Origin: Martinezella multihospitum | GTDB taxonomy: Bacteria; Pseudomonadota; Alphaproteobacteria; Rhizobiales; Rhizobiaceae | Assembly (NCBI RefSeq): GCF_900094585.1 | Contig: NZ_FMAG01000002.1 | Location: forward strand, 264,007-328,006 | Direction of reading: 5' to 3' | DNA: 64,000 bases | In this document: positions 56,145 through 64,000 of the stretch, piece by piece | Layout: every line of letters begins with the position of its first letter | Numbering within the stretch: position 1 is the stretch's first letter | Translations under genes and position numbers: made by a program | Notes under the pieces: generated by a model | The model's input: the letters and a program-made list of their open reading frames with translations, nothing else | Databases searched by the model: none | What the model was told of the DNA's origin: nothing

Positions 56145-56885
56145 ATGATGACGGCATTGATACAGGCGGGCATGTCCCCTCGTGGCGAGGACTTTATCGA
56201 GGAAATCAGCAGGCTTAAGACGCAGTTCGATGTGTTCCGTTTCATGAAGGGCCTGACGGAGGCCTATCGTTGCCGGGCCTTCATGGTGCTCAATCTGCCG
56301 CCGATTACGTCCTCAGACCTGCAGAGCAATTCAGTCATCAACAATTGGCCGGCAGAGCTGCTGTCGATCTACGATCAGGAAAACCTGTTGTCGACCAGCC
56401 CTGCGCTGCAACGCCTGCGCGGCTCCACGCTGCCCTTTCTCTATGAGGTGACGACAAGCCCCAATCGCGAGGAGAGCAAGTCGCAGCTCGTGGTGGCTCT
56501 GTTCGAACGTTTCCGCATGACGCGCTTCGTCTATTTCCCGACCCACGATGCCTCCGGTCTTCGCGGCGCGGTCTGTTTGGCTGGCGATCGCGAGCTTTTT
56601 TCGACGGAAGAGATCAAGGATCTTTTCTATATTGCAGTTCACGTCTTCGACCGACTTGCGGAAATCCGCAATCTCGATGTTCGCGTCGTCGATGCCCTGA
56701 CCGACCGGGAGATCGATTGTCTGAACTGGACGGCGGCCGGAAAGACCAGCGCCGAAATCGCCGAAATCCTGTCTCTGTCCGAACATACGGTCAATCACTA
56801 CCTCAATCGCGCTACCAAGAAGCTCGACACCGTCAACCGCACTCAGGCCGTCGCCAAGGCCTTGCGTGTCGGATTGATCAAATAA
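56145..56885 (+). CDS. LuxR-family regulator, solo type
   Basis: A 246-residue protein with an N-terminal autoinducer-binding-like domain (about 20-165) and a LuxR HTH (LTDREIDCLNWTAAGKTSAE near 181). In the ligand pocket, residues matching the TraR Trp57, Asp70 and Trp85 positions read as Leu, Ser and Tyr by eye (PAELLSIYD, STSPA and LPFLYE), so a standard acyl-homoserine-lactone fit is doubtful. No luxI-type synthase is adjacent. It may sense another ligand or act ligand-free. The 320-base upstream region and the lone position suggest independent regulation. Confidence 0.88.
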   Translation: MMTALIQAGMSPRGEDFIEEISRLKTQFDVFRFMKGLTEAYRCRAFMVLNLPPITSSDLQSNSVINNWPAELLSIYDQENLLSTSPALQRLRGSTLPFLYEVTTSPNREESKSQLVVALFERFRMTRFVYFPTHDASGLRGAVCLAGDRELFSTEEIKDLFYIAVHVFDRLAEIRNLDVRVVDALTDREIDCLNWTAAGKTSAEIAEILSLSEHTVNHYLNRATKKLDTVNRTQAVAKALRVGLIK

Positions 56886-57146
56886 TGACATCGCCGTCTC
56901 GACGCGATGCTCGAGATTCGAGCAGCGTGTGAACGAATTTTGTGCGCTCAGAATAAAATATGATGAAGCCTGCGGCGGTGATCGATCATCCCGATCCAGG
57001 TAGGGCAGCCAATAAACAATTGAAATATCGTTGTTTCCCCGATTTTCTGAGAACTGGCACGCTTCCTGCTTCTGAAAAGACAGAGGTCCAGAGGGGACTT
57101 TGATAACAGCGCCGATGAAACGAGCGCGGATCAAACGACCGTCGCT

Positions 57147-57182
57147 GATCCCTTCGCCATAGCTTCTCCTGGCGAAGGGATC
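57147..57182 (+). terminator. 13-bp hairpin downstream of the LuxR gene
   Basis: GATCCCTTCGCCA (57147-57159) and its exact complement (57170-57182) flank a 10-base loop, with weaker outer pairing. There is no T-run, so termination would be imperfect. The rest of the 621-base gap 56886-57506 before mrp shows no gene or known RNA. Confidence 0.5.
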
Positions 57183-57506
57183 GGTGGCGGTTGTTGCTCA
57201 TTTAACACGTTTGGCAAGTTCTGGCGCGCCTGTGAGACGATTTTCGCGCCTTTGCCCTATTCCTTTCAGACGAGTGTTCTATGTCGGCCCGCGATCATGT
57301 CTTCCCGAATTGGGAGAGCGTTGCGGCTGGTAAGGGTCTTTTATGGACCCGGCGGACCTGCCGGCCGCAACGAAGACGCATTTTATCGACGGCGTCCCGA
57401 ATTTCGTTTGGCGAAGTCCCGCCTCTCTACTATCTAAGCCAGAATGATTTCGGTAAGCGCCCGCCCGATGCGGCGTTGCCGAAAAGGATTCTGCAGTGAG
57501 GATGAA

Positions 57507-58667
57507 ATGGCAGACATCACCAAGGAACAGGTGCTGGAAACGTTGAAGACGGTTCGCGGCCCCGACCTGGAGCACAACATCGTCGAACTCGGCATGGTGT
57601 CGGATGTCTTCATCTCCGATGGCAAGGTCTATTTCTCCATCACAGTTCCCGCCGAGCGCGCCAAGGATCTGGAGCCGATGCGTCTTGCCGCCGAGCGGGT
57701 CGTCAAGGATATGCCGGGGGTCAAGGGCGCTCTGGTCGCGCTGACGGCCGACAAGAAGGCTGGCGTTCCGGCGTCCCGGCCCACGCCTGCGCAAGCTGCC
57801 CCGCATGGCCATTCGCATCCTCATCCTCATCAGCCCGCGCCGCAACAGCCGCCCCGCGCCGCCAAGATCGGCGTTCCGGGCGTCAAGGCGATCATCGCGG
57901 TCGCTTCGGGTAAGGGCGGCGTCGGCAAATCGACGACGGCGGTCAATCTTGCGCTGGGGCTGCTTGCCAACGGCCTGAAGGTCGGCATTCTAGACGCCGA
58001 CATCTATGGCCCTTCGATGCCGCGTCTCCTGAAGATTTCCGGGCGTCCGACCCAGATCGATGGGCGCATCATCAATCCCATGGAGAATTACGGCCTCAAG
58101 GTCATGTCGATGGGTTTCCTCGTCGAAGAGGAAACCGCGATGATCTGGCGCGGGCCGATGGTGCAATCGGCGCTGTTGCAGATGCTGCGCGAGGTCGCCT
58201 GGGGCGAGCTCGACGTGCTGGTCGTGGACATGCCGCCCGGCACCGGCGATGTGCAGCTGACCATGGCGCAGCAGGTGCCGCTTGCTGGCGCCGTTATTGT
58301 TTCGACACCGCAGGATCTGGCGCTGATCGATGCGCGCAAGGGCTTGAACATGTTCCGCAAGGTCGAGGTTCCCGTCCTCGGCATCGTCGAGAACATGAGC
58401 TATTTCATCGCCCCGGATACCGGTGCACGCTACGATATTTTCGGCCATGGCGGCGCCCGCAAGGAGGCAGAGCGCATCGGCGTGCCTTTCCTCGGTGAAG
58501 TGCCGCTGACCATGGGCATTCGCGAAACCTCGGATGCCGGGACGCCGCTGGTCGCGGCCGAGCCGGAAGGCGTGGTTGCCGGCATATATCGCGAGATCGC
58601 AGCCAATGTCTGGAAGCAAGTGACGGGCGCACCGCAGCGCGCGGCGCCATCGATCGTATTTGAATAA
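57507..58667 (+). CDS. mrp: Mrp/NBP35-family ATPase (ApbC-like), cysteine-free
   Basis: A 386-residue protein with an N-terminal MIP18/DUF59 domain (about 1-90), a Pro/Gln linker with a His-rich patch HGHSHPHPHQ (about 100-110), and a deviant-Walker ATPase (ASGKGGVGKSTTAVNLALG near 135, DMPPGTGDVQLT near 233). Mrp/ApbC proteins usually carry an Fe-S cluster on a C-terminal CxxC motif. Here that stretch reads MSYFIAPDTGARYDIFGHGG, and the whole protein has no cysteine, as read from the translation. It could be an Fe-S carrier that works through other residues or have another role. The start follows GAGGATGAA. Confidence 0.92.
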   Translation: MADITKEQVLETLKTVRGPDLEHNIVELGMVSDVFISDGKVYFSITVPAERAKDLEPMRLAAERVVKDMPGVKGALVALTADKKAGVPASRPTPAQAAPHGHSHPHPHQPAPQQPPRAAKIGVPGVKAIIAVASGKGGVGKSTTAVNLALGLLANGLKVGILDADIYGPSMPRLLKISGRPTQIDGRIINPMENYGLKVMSMGFLVEEETAMIWRGPMVQSALLQMLREVAWGELDVLVVDMPPGTGDVQLTMAQQVPLAGAVIVSTPQDLALIDARKGLNMFRKVEVPVLGIVENMSYFIAPDTGARYDIFGHGGARKEAERIGVPFLGEVPLTMGIRETSDAGTPLVAAEPEGVVAGIYREIAANVWKQVTGAPQRAAPSIVFE

Positions 58668-59081
58668 TTCACAAAGACATGCCTGCTTTCCGTATAGTGA
58701 CGGATTGTCTTGTCGGCGTCCTGTGCTATGACTTCGCAAGTTTAGCCAAACTGCGGTGAAATCGCGCAATGAAGAGGTTGTGACTTGATTCTTTGCGAGC
58801 TTTGCTGCATATGCGCCGCCGGCGTGGAACTGGTCGAGCATTTCCGATGACCGCCCTCCGCCGCATGGTGGTTTTATTTCGTCCGAGCAGGCGGCTTCGC
58901 CAGGACGGGCGAAGGATTGGTACAGCAGCGCAATGGAACATGGACACGGATTCCCGGCCGGACCGGCGGGATACGACCGGGGTTTTATGAGCTTTTTTCA
59001 TTGGCCATTGGTGGGATCGCGGCAAGCGCGCGCAAGGCGCCTTGATGGCGGCTTCGTCTCCGCCGCTGCGGGAGCGAGCAG
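58668..59081 (+). other. corA leader region with overlapping short frames
   Basis: This 414-base region lies between mrp and corA. A 32-codon frame (ATG 58987) ends at a TGA that overlaps the TTG start of corA. An Arg-rich frame open from 58793 ends at a TGA overlapping that ATG. A GC-rich stretch with CCCGG/CCGGG pairing precedes the ATG. These may be coincidental or a translation-coupled leader. No known riboswitch was recognised. Confidence 0.35.
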
Positions 59082-60059
59082 TTGATAACTGCCTATTGCT
59101 CAGACCAGAAGCCGCTCGAGCTTCCCGATCTTTCGGCGGCCTCCCGGCTGCCGGACAATGCCGTCTGGATCGACATGGTCGACCCGTCCCGCGAAGAGGA
59201 AGCCAGCATCGAGCGCCTGCTTGGCCTCGAGGTGCCGACCCGCGAGGACATGAAGGACATCGAGCCGTCGAGCCGCCTCTATGTCGAAAACGGCTCCGTC
59301 TTTCTCACGGCCTCGCTGTTGTGGAAGGCCGATACCAATCTGCCGATGCTCACCGATGTCGCCTTCATCCTGACGGGACATCGGCTGGTCACCATCCGCT
59401 ATGCACAGCCGAAGTCCTTCGCACTCTTCATCGCGGCGCTGCAGCGCATTCCACAGGAGCGGCGCACGGGTGTCGCGCTTCTTGCCAAGCTTCTCGAAAC
59501 CATCGTCGACCGTACCGCCGAGGTCCTTGAACAGACCGTTGCGGGTATCGATATATTGTCGGTGCACGTGTTCGGCGATCGGGTAAAGAAGATCCGCCGC
59601 CCGGGCAACTATCTGGAAGAAAAGCTCAAGGACATCGCAGGCTATCACCGTACGCTCAGCAAGGTACGCGACAGTCTGAGTTCGCTGTCCCGGCTGCTGA
59701 CCTTTCTTCATACCATCCCCGCCATGCAGCAGGACCACGAGGCCAGGGAACTGTGTCGCAACGTCTCGCGGGATGTCCAGTCACTGTCGGAGCACGCGTC
59801 CTTCGTCGCGGGAAACATCACCTTCCTGCTGGATGCATCGCTTGGGCTGATCAATATCGAGCAGAACGCCATCATCAAGATCTTTTCGATCGCTTCCGTG
59901 GTGTTCCTGCCGCCGACGCTCGTGGCGTCCGTCTATGGCATGAATTTCGAGCATATGCCCGAACTGCATTTTGCCTACGGCTACCCGACATCGCTGTTGT
60001 TGATGGTGGTTTCCGCCATCGTTCCGTTTTTCTTTTTTCGCTGGAAAGGCTGGCTCTGA
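59082..60059 (+). CDS. corA: CorA-family magnesium/divalent cation transporter
   Basis: A 325-residue inner-membrane channel. A long cytosolic N-terminal domain is followed by two C-terminal helices separated by the CorA signature YGMNF (about 286-290), ending FFFFRWKGWL. CorA carries Mg2+ (also Co2+ and Ni2+) as a pentamer. The start TTG at 59082 follows GGGAGCGAGCAG and overlaps the stop of a short leader frame. It lies 17 bases before kup in the same direction, so the two may be co-transcribed. Confidence 0.93.
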   Translation: MITAYCSDQKPLELPDLSAASRLPDNAVWIDMVDPSREEEASIERLLGLEVPTREDMKDIEPSSRLYVENGSVFLTASLLWKADTNLPMLTDVAFILTGHRLVTIRYAQPKSFALFIAALQRIPQERRTGVALLAKLLETIVDRTAEVLEQTVAGIDILSVHVFGDRVKKIRRPGNYLEEKLKDIAGYHRTLSKVRDSLSSLSRLLTFLHTIPAMQQDHEARELCRNVSRDVQSLSEHASFVAGNITFLLDASLGLINIEQNAIIKIFSIASVVFLPPTLVASVYGMNFEHMPELHFAYGYPTSLLLMVVSAIVPFFFFRWKGWL

Positions 60060-60076
60060 GAGTCTAGTGATCCTGA

Positions 60077-61978
60077 ATGTCTAACGAAACCCATCATTCT
60101 CCCGACGGGAAAATGAACGCTCGTAAGCTCGCATACCTCGCCCTCGGCTCGATCGGCGTTGTTTATGGCGATATCGGTACGAGCCCGCTCTATGCCTTTC
60201 GCGAAGCATTGAAGCCGGTGGCCGCTGACGGTCTGACGCGCGGCGAAGTCATCAGCGTCGTATCGCTGATGTTCTGGACGCTGACGATCATCGTCACGAT
60301 CAAATATGTCCTTTTTCTGCTCCGCGCGGACAACGACGGCGAAGGCGGCACCTTGTCGCTGCTGGCGCTGTTGATGAAGACGGCGAATGGCCACACGGCC
60401 ATCCTAATGCTGCTTGGCCTTTTAGGCGCCGCGCTCTTCCTCGGTGATGCGATGATCACCCCGGCGCTTTCGGTCCTTTCAGCTGTCGAAGGTCTGAAGC
60501 TGGTCACGCCACAACTGTCGGATTATATCGTGCCCATATCCGTCGCGATCCTGGCGCTGCTTTTTGCGATCCAGTCGCATGGCACCGGCGCGGTCGCTCG
60601 CTTCTTCGGTCCGATCACGGCGCTTTGGTTCATCGTCATGGGCGTTGCCGGCATCATGCACATTTCCGATGATTACAGCATTCTGGCAGCGCTCAATCCC
60701 TGGTATGCGGTGAGCTTCCTCCTGCGCGAAGGCTTTCTCGGCGTCGTGGTTCTCGGCGCGGTCTTCCTGACCGTGACGGGCGCAGAAGCGCTCTATGCCG
60801 ACCTTGGCCATTTCGGCCGCCGTCCGATCCAGTGGGCCTGGTTCGTGCTGGTGTTTCCGTCCCTCACGCTGAACTATTTTGGCCAGGGAGCGCTGGTTCT
60901 GCGCGATCCTATGGCCATGTCGGACCCGTTCTTCCTGATGTATCCGCATTGGGCGATCCTGCCGGTGGTCATTCTTGCGACGATGGCGACGATCATCGCC
61001 AGCCAGGCCGTCATCACGGGTGCTTTCTCGCTCACGCGTCAGGCGATTCACCTCGGCTTCCTGCCGCGCATGGAAATCCTCTTCACCTCCGAGACCAATA
61101 CCGGGCAGATCTTCCTGCCGTCGGTCAATACGGTCCTGTTCTTCGGCGTCATCTTCCTCGTATTGGCCTTCAAGACCTCGGACGCGCTGGCAACGGCCTA
61201 TGGTATTTCGGTGACCGGCGCGATGGTCGTCACCTCGATCATGGCGTTTGAATTCGTCCGCGTCCGCTGGAACTGGACGCTGCCGATGGCGGTTGCCGTG
61301 CTCACGCCGCTCTTGCTGCTGGAATTCGTCTTCCTCGGCGCCAACCTCTTGAAGATCCACGACGGCGGCTATGTTCCGGTCATGATCGCGACGGCCTTCA
61401 CCGTCATCATGTGGACCTGGCGCCGCGGCACCTCGATCCTGATGGAAAAGACGCGGCACACCGATATCCCGCTGTCTTCCTTCGTCAGCTCCATCGAGCG
61501 CAAGAGCGATCATTCGCCCGCGCATGTGCCCGGTACGGCGATCTTCCTGACCAGCGATCCGGAATCTGCGCCCGCCGCGCTGTTGCACAATCTGAAGCAC
61601 AATCACGTCCTTCACGACAAGAACGTCATCCTGACGATCCGCACCATCAACAAGCCGCGCGTCGCCCAGGAGGATCGCTATTCGGTCGAGAAGGTCTCGG
61701 AGCGCTTCTCGCGCGTCGAGCTGCGCTTCGGCTTCATGGAATCGCAGAATGTCTCGCAGGCGCTCGCAACCCTGCGCAAGACGGGCCTGAAGTTCGATAT
61801 CATGTCGACCTCCTTCTATCTCGGCCGCCGCAAGCTGGTGCCGGATGCGAAATCGGGCATGCCGCACTGGCAGGACCGGCTTTACATCGCGCTCGCCAAC
61901 GCCGCGACCGACCCCTCCGACTACTTCCGCCTGCCTGCCAACCGCGTTGTGGAACTGGGCTCGCACGTCATCATCTGA
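60077..61978 (+). CDS. kup: Low-affinity potassium transport system protein Kup
   Basis: A 633-residue KUP/HAK-type potassium:proton symporter with about 12 membrane helices and a long soluble C-terminal tail (from about 440). Family signatures are the N-terminal [18 protein letters not shown] near residue 23, [12 protein letters not shown] near 88, and [19 protein letters not shown] near 123. Rhizobia often carry two Kup copies. It lies just after corA and ends with a terminator. Confidence 0.96.
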   Translation: MSNETHHSPDGKMNARKLAYLALGSIGVVYGDIGTSPLYAFREALKPVAADGLTRGEVISVVSLMFWTLTIIVTIKYVLFLLRADNDGEGGTLSLLALLMKTANGHTAILMLLGLLGAALFLGDAMITPALSVLSAVEGLKLVTPQLSDYIVPISVAILALLFAIQSHGTGAVARFFGPITALWFIVMGVAGIMHISDDYSILAALNPWYAVSFLLREGFLGVVVLGAVFLTVTGAEALYADLGHFGRRPIQWAWFVLVFPSLTLNYFGQGALVLRDPMAMSDPFFLMYPHWAILPVVILATMATIIASQAVITGAFSLTRQAIHLGFLPRMEILFTSETNTGQIFLPSVNTVLFFGVIFLVLAFKTSDALATAYGISVTGAMVVTSIMAFEFVRVRWNWTLPMAVAVLTPLLLLEFVFLGANLLKIHDGGYVPVMIATAFTVIMWTWRRGTSILMEKTRHTDIPLSSFVSSIERKSDHSPAHVPGTAIFLTSDPESAPAALLHNLKHNHVLHDKNVILTIRTINKPRVAQEDRYSVEKVSERFSRVELRFGFMESQNVSQALATLRKTGLKFDIMSTSFYLGRRKLVPDAKSGMPHWQDRLYIALANAATDPSDYFRLPANRVVELGSHVII

Positions 61979-62002
61979 GGCAGATATTCTTGCTGCTCGT
62001 TC

Positions 62003-62036
62003 AAAAAGGCCTGGTGGATATCCGCCGGGCCTTTTT
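62003..62036 (+). terminator. Intrinsic terminator of kup
   Basis: AAAAAGGCC-TGG pairs with CC-GGGCCTTTTT around TGGATATCCG, giving a T-run on the plus strand. It lies 25 bases after the kup stop. Confidence 0.85.
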
Positions 62037-62147
62037 CATATTTGCGAGCCATCGCATCCCTAATCATAGATTCGCCTGAATTAACCATCCATCAAGGTTA
62101 ATGGGAGATTATTCCGGCTCCTAGTTTCGAGTGCCGTTTGGAGTCCG

Positions 62148-63329
62148 GTGTTGTCTCGCTCGCGTTATGCCAGCCGCAAATTGCGGTTCCTGCCACAAAA
62201 CTGGACCTCTCCAGCCGTCTTCGGGCTTTGCGCCTGGCTTATTTTTCCATCGACAGCAGCCTATGGCGATCTTGCCGGCCTGCTTGCCGGGATCGACAGG
62301 GAAGGTGCCAATTGGCGCATGGTGATGACCGACTCGCCAGCCGGCTCCACCCATCAGGCGGAACTGGCCTTTGGTGACGTCAAGGCCTCTGCCGCCATTG
62401 GAGATGGTGGTCTGGTGCTGCCGGACGGGCGCCGCGTCGCGTTCCAGTCCGAACAGAAGGGCAGCGATCCCCGGCCCGATGAGGATCGTATCAACCGGCA
62501 GGACAAGAAGGGCAGGGTGGTGGCCATCACGCCGATGCAGCCGCCGAAGGATTTTTCCGCAGGCTCGGTGCTGCAGCGCCAGAGCCTGCTGCTTCGGCCG
62601 GAATCCGCGACCGGCGAGCGCACCGCTTTCCTGAAGCCGAAACTCGGCGGCAAGGAAATCCAGATCGCCACCGCCTTCTACAAGAAAGAGCCGCCGAAGC
62701 CGGACGATAGCGTGCCGGCCTATATCGCCAATCTGGTCACCAATCAGAATGCCGATGTTCTGGCGGCGGCCTACGCCTCGCCGGCACCGGACTATGCCCG
62801 TGTCTCGCCCTTCGATTCCATTCTCGCCAAGGATCAGGACGGCGAGGGCCGCTTCGTACCGCAGATCGGCCCAAAGGATCATGCCTGGGCCGCCAATGTC
62901 CTGCCGCCATCGGTTTTCTCATCCGACGAGCAGCAGTGCCTTGCCACCGGTATCTATTTCGAGGCGAGGGGCGAATCCGTGAAAGGACAGGCGGCGGTTG
63001 CCCAGGTCATCCTCAACCGTGTCCGCAACCCCGCCTATCCGAAGACGATTTGCGGCGTCGTCTATCAAAACGAGGATTGGACCAACGCTTGCCAGTTTTC
63101 CTTCGCTTGCGACAACGTCAAGGAGCGCGTCAATTCTCCCGAACACTGGCGTATCGCCCGTCAGGTAGCCATGGCTGTGACCGCCGGCAAGATCTGGCTG
63201 CCGGAAGTCGGCTCCGCCACCCATTATCATGCTGTCTATGTCCGGCCGAAATGGGCCGCTGAAATGGTGAAGGTCGGCCGCATAGGCATGCACATCTTCT
63301 ACAGGACCTATGGCGGCGGCTGGAGCTGA
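62148..63329 (+). CDS. Cell wall hydrolase, SleB family
   Basis: A 393-residue exported protein with a hydrophobic N-terminal segment (CAWLIFPSTAAYG near 27-40). A long middle region of unknown fold precedes the SleB/Hydrolase_2 domain (about 265-390), recognised by GIYFEARGESVKGQAAVAQVILNR near 265 (catalytic Glu) and ATHYHAVYVRPKWA near 365. SleB relatives act on peptidoglycan during spore germination in Bacillus; here the enzyme probably remodels wall in the periplasm. The start is GTG 62148 or TTG 62151; spacing from GGAG favours the TTG. Confidence 0.9.
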   Translation: MLSRSRYASRKLRFLPQNWTSPAVFGLCAWLIFPSTAAYGDLAGLLAGIDREGANWRMVMTDSPAGSTHQAELAFGDVKASAAIGDGGLVLPDGRRVAFQSEQKGSDPRPDEDRINRQDKKGRVVAITPMQPPKDFSAGSVLQRQSLLLRPESATGERTAFLKPKLGGKEIQIATAFYKKEPPKPDDSVPAYIANLVTNQNADVLAAAYASPAPDYARVSPFDSILAKDQDGEGRFVPQIGPKDHAWAANVLPPSVFSSDEQQCLATGIYFEARGESVKGQAAVAQVILNRVRNPAYPKTICGVVYQNEDWTNACQFSFACDNVKERVNSPEHWRIARQVAMAVTAGKIWLPEVGSATHYHAVYVRPKWAAEMVKVGRIGMHIFYRTYGGGWS

Positions 63330-63507
63330 GGCGACCGGTTCCGACAGATTGACAGCGCGGGCAGGGTCGCTTCCCTGGCAAAAAAGCCACAGGAAAGCAT
63401 GGGCTGAAGAGGATTCTTCCGCTCAGTTTTCGGTCAATATGGCTCTTTCGCTCTAAGATCATGATTTAATTGGGCTAATTTATGGCTGGACAGATGACGT
63501 CTACGCC

Positions 63508-63536
63508 TTGACTATGCTTTTTCCTAAAACTATGTT
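63508..63536 (+). promoter_or_regulatory. Probable promoter of atpI
   Basis: TTGACT (63508-63513) and TATGTT (63531-63536) are separated by 17 bases, close to the vegetative consensus, 106 bases upstream of the atpI start. The rest of the 312-base gap 63330-63641 shows no gene. Confidence 0.6.
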
Positions 63537-63641
63537 GCGCGCGACTTCAAAACGGGCCGAAAGGTGGCGAAACCTGCTGTTCGTTTACGCGTTGACCGGG
63601 GTACAGGGATTGCGCGCAACGAAAATTGGGAGGATGCCACC

Positions 63642-63986
63642 ATGACGGATGACCGCGACGAGGGTCTGGAGCAGCGGCGGGCGCAGCTGGGAGCCGAATT
63701 GGCGAACAAGCGTTCCGCGATGAGAGAGGGTGAGCACGAGGAGGTTCGCGCCGAGGAAAGCCGTAAAGGCTACGCTCAGGCGATGAAGCTTTCCAGTGAG
63801 TTCATAGCCGCAATCATCGTTGGCGCCGTTCTGGGCTATGTCTTCGACCGTTTTGTCGGTACGACGCCGTGGGGCATGATTATCTTGCTGCTTCTCGGAT
63901 TTTGTGCCGGCGTTTTGAATGTGCTGCGCTCTGCGGGCAAGGTGGCGACACCGGTGCCAGGCGAGGGCGGGCCTGATAAGAAATGA
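63642..63986 (+). CDS. atpI: ATP synthase protein I
   Basis: A 114-residue membrane protein. A charged N-terminal region (about 1-55, rich in Glu, Arg and Ala) is followed by two membrane helices (SSEFIAAIIVGAVLGYVF and a segment around MIILLLLGFCAGVLNV). AtpI assists c-ring assembly and Mg2+ supply in F0F1 ATP synthase and usually leads the atpIBEFF' F0 operon in Rhizobiales. atpB is expected just beyond the window. The start ATG follows GGGAGGATGCCACC; an upstream start at 63564 lacks this. Confidence 0.93.
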   Translation: MTDDRDEGLEQRRAQLGAELANKRSAMREGEHEEVRAEESRKGYAQAMKLSSEFIAAIIVGAVLGYVFDRFVGTTPWGMIILLLLGFCAGVLNVLRSAGKVATPVPGEGGPDKK

Positions 63987-64000
63987 GCGGAGGCAGCGCT

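Overview
The window reads as chromosomal sequence from a fast-growing Rhizobium (Rhizobiaceae, Alphaproteobacteria). It is GC-rich, the coding strand changes often, the gene families are typically rhizobial (short HisG with HisZ, MctSR/MctP monocarboxylate uptake, a candidate LpxQ lipid A oxidase, CIRCE-controlled groESL, DUF2093 and DUF4170 proteins), and intergenic palindromic repeats of rhizobial type are scattered through it. No phage, transposase, CRISPR array, rRNA or tRNA was seen. About 65 protein genes are supported. Layout: 1-6.5 kb holds the 3' part of glcF, a small DUF6881-like gene, an outer-membrane barrel, two paralogous L,D-transpeptidases, tag with a coupled secreted protein, and a HAD phosphatase. 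6.7-12.7 kb is accessory metabolism: aldo/keto reductase, a quinone-reductase-like dehydrogenase divergent from a LysR gene, a YciI gene divergent from a second LysR gene, a small metal-related secreted pair, and a 2H phosphoesterase. 12.8-16.4 kb is hisS-hisZ-hisG. 16.4-18.6 kb has DoxX, a GST and an orphan. 18.9-21.2 kb is groESL with a CIRCE operator and an odd duplicated groEL tail. 21.5-27.4 kb has a HAD-IIA gene, ribF, and the mctS-mctR / DUF3311-mctP transport module. 27.5-30.7 kb is ileS behind a leader that looks like an attenuator. 30.9-38.6 kb holds a lipoprotein, tadA, a tailed rRNA pseudouridine synthase, rsmD, a patatin, a serine hydrolase and a CPA2 antiporter. 38.7-46.9 kb is pmbA, cysQ, DUF4170, waaA, a HAD gene, lpxK, DUF2093 and mutL, largely envelope lipid A/Kdo related. 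47.2-51.3 kb is signalling: a PAS-REC-REC protein, a GGDEF-EAL protein and a PRC-barrel protein. 51.6-55.8 kb is a galactonate/galactose catabolic operon with a divergent IclR gene. 56-64 kb has a LuxR solo, mrp, corA, kup, a SleB-type hydrolase and atpI, probably the start of the F0 ATP synthase operon beyond the window. The most interesting signal is upstream of ileS. A 20-codon reading frame carries three isoleucine codons (ATA, ATT, ATT). These end two bases before a GC-rich stem with a T-run, and the frame's stop codon falls in the loop of that stem. This is the layout expected for ribosome-mediated attenuation of isoleucyl-tRNA synthetase in response to charged tRNA-Ile. Other points worth checking are a cysteine-free Mrp/ApbC-type ATPase with a His-rich linker, a 35-bp duplication of the groEL 3' end around a 70-bp insert, intergenic repeats whose terminal CTAG (or CTGA) supplies the stop codon of the neighbouring gene, a receiver protein with sensor domains but no kinase, and a LuxR solo with altered ligand-pocket residues. 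All calls come from reading the sequence; no database search was run.
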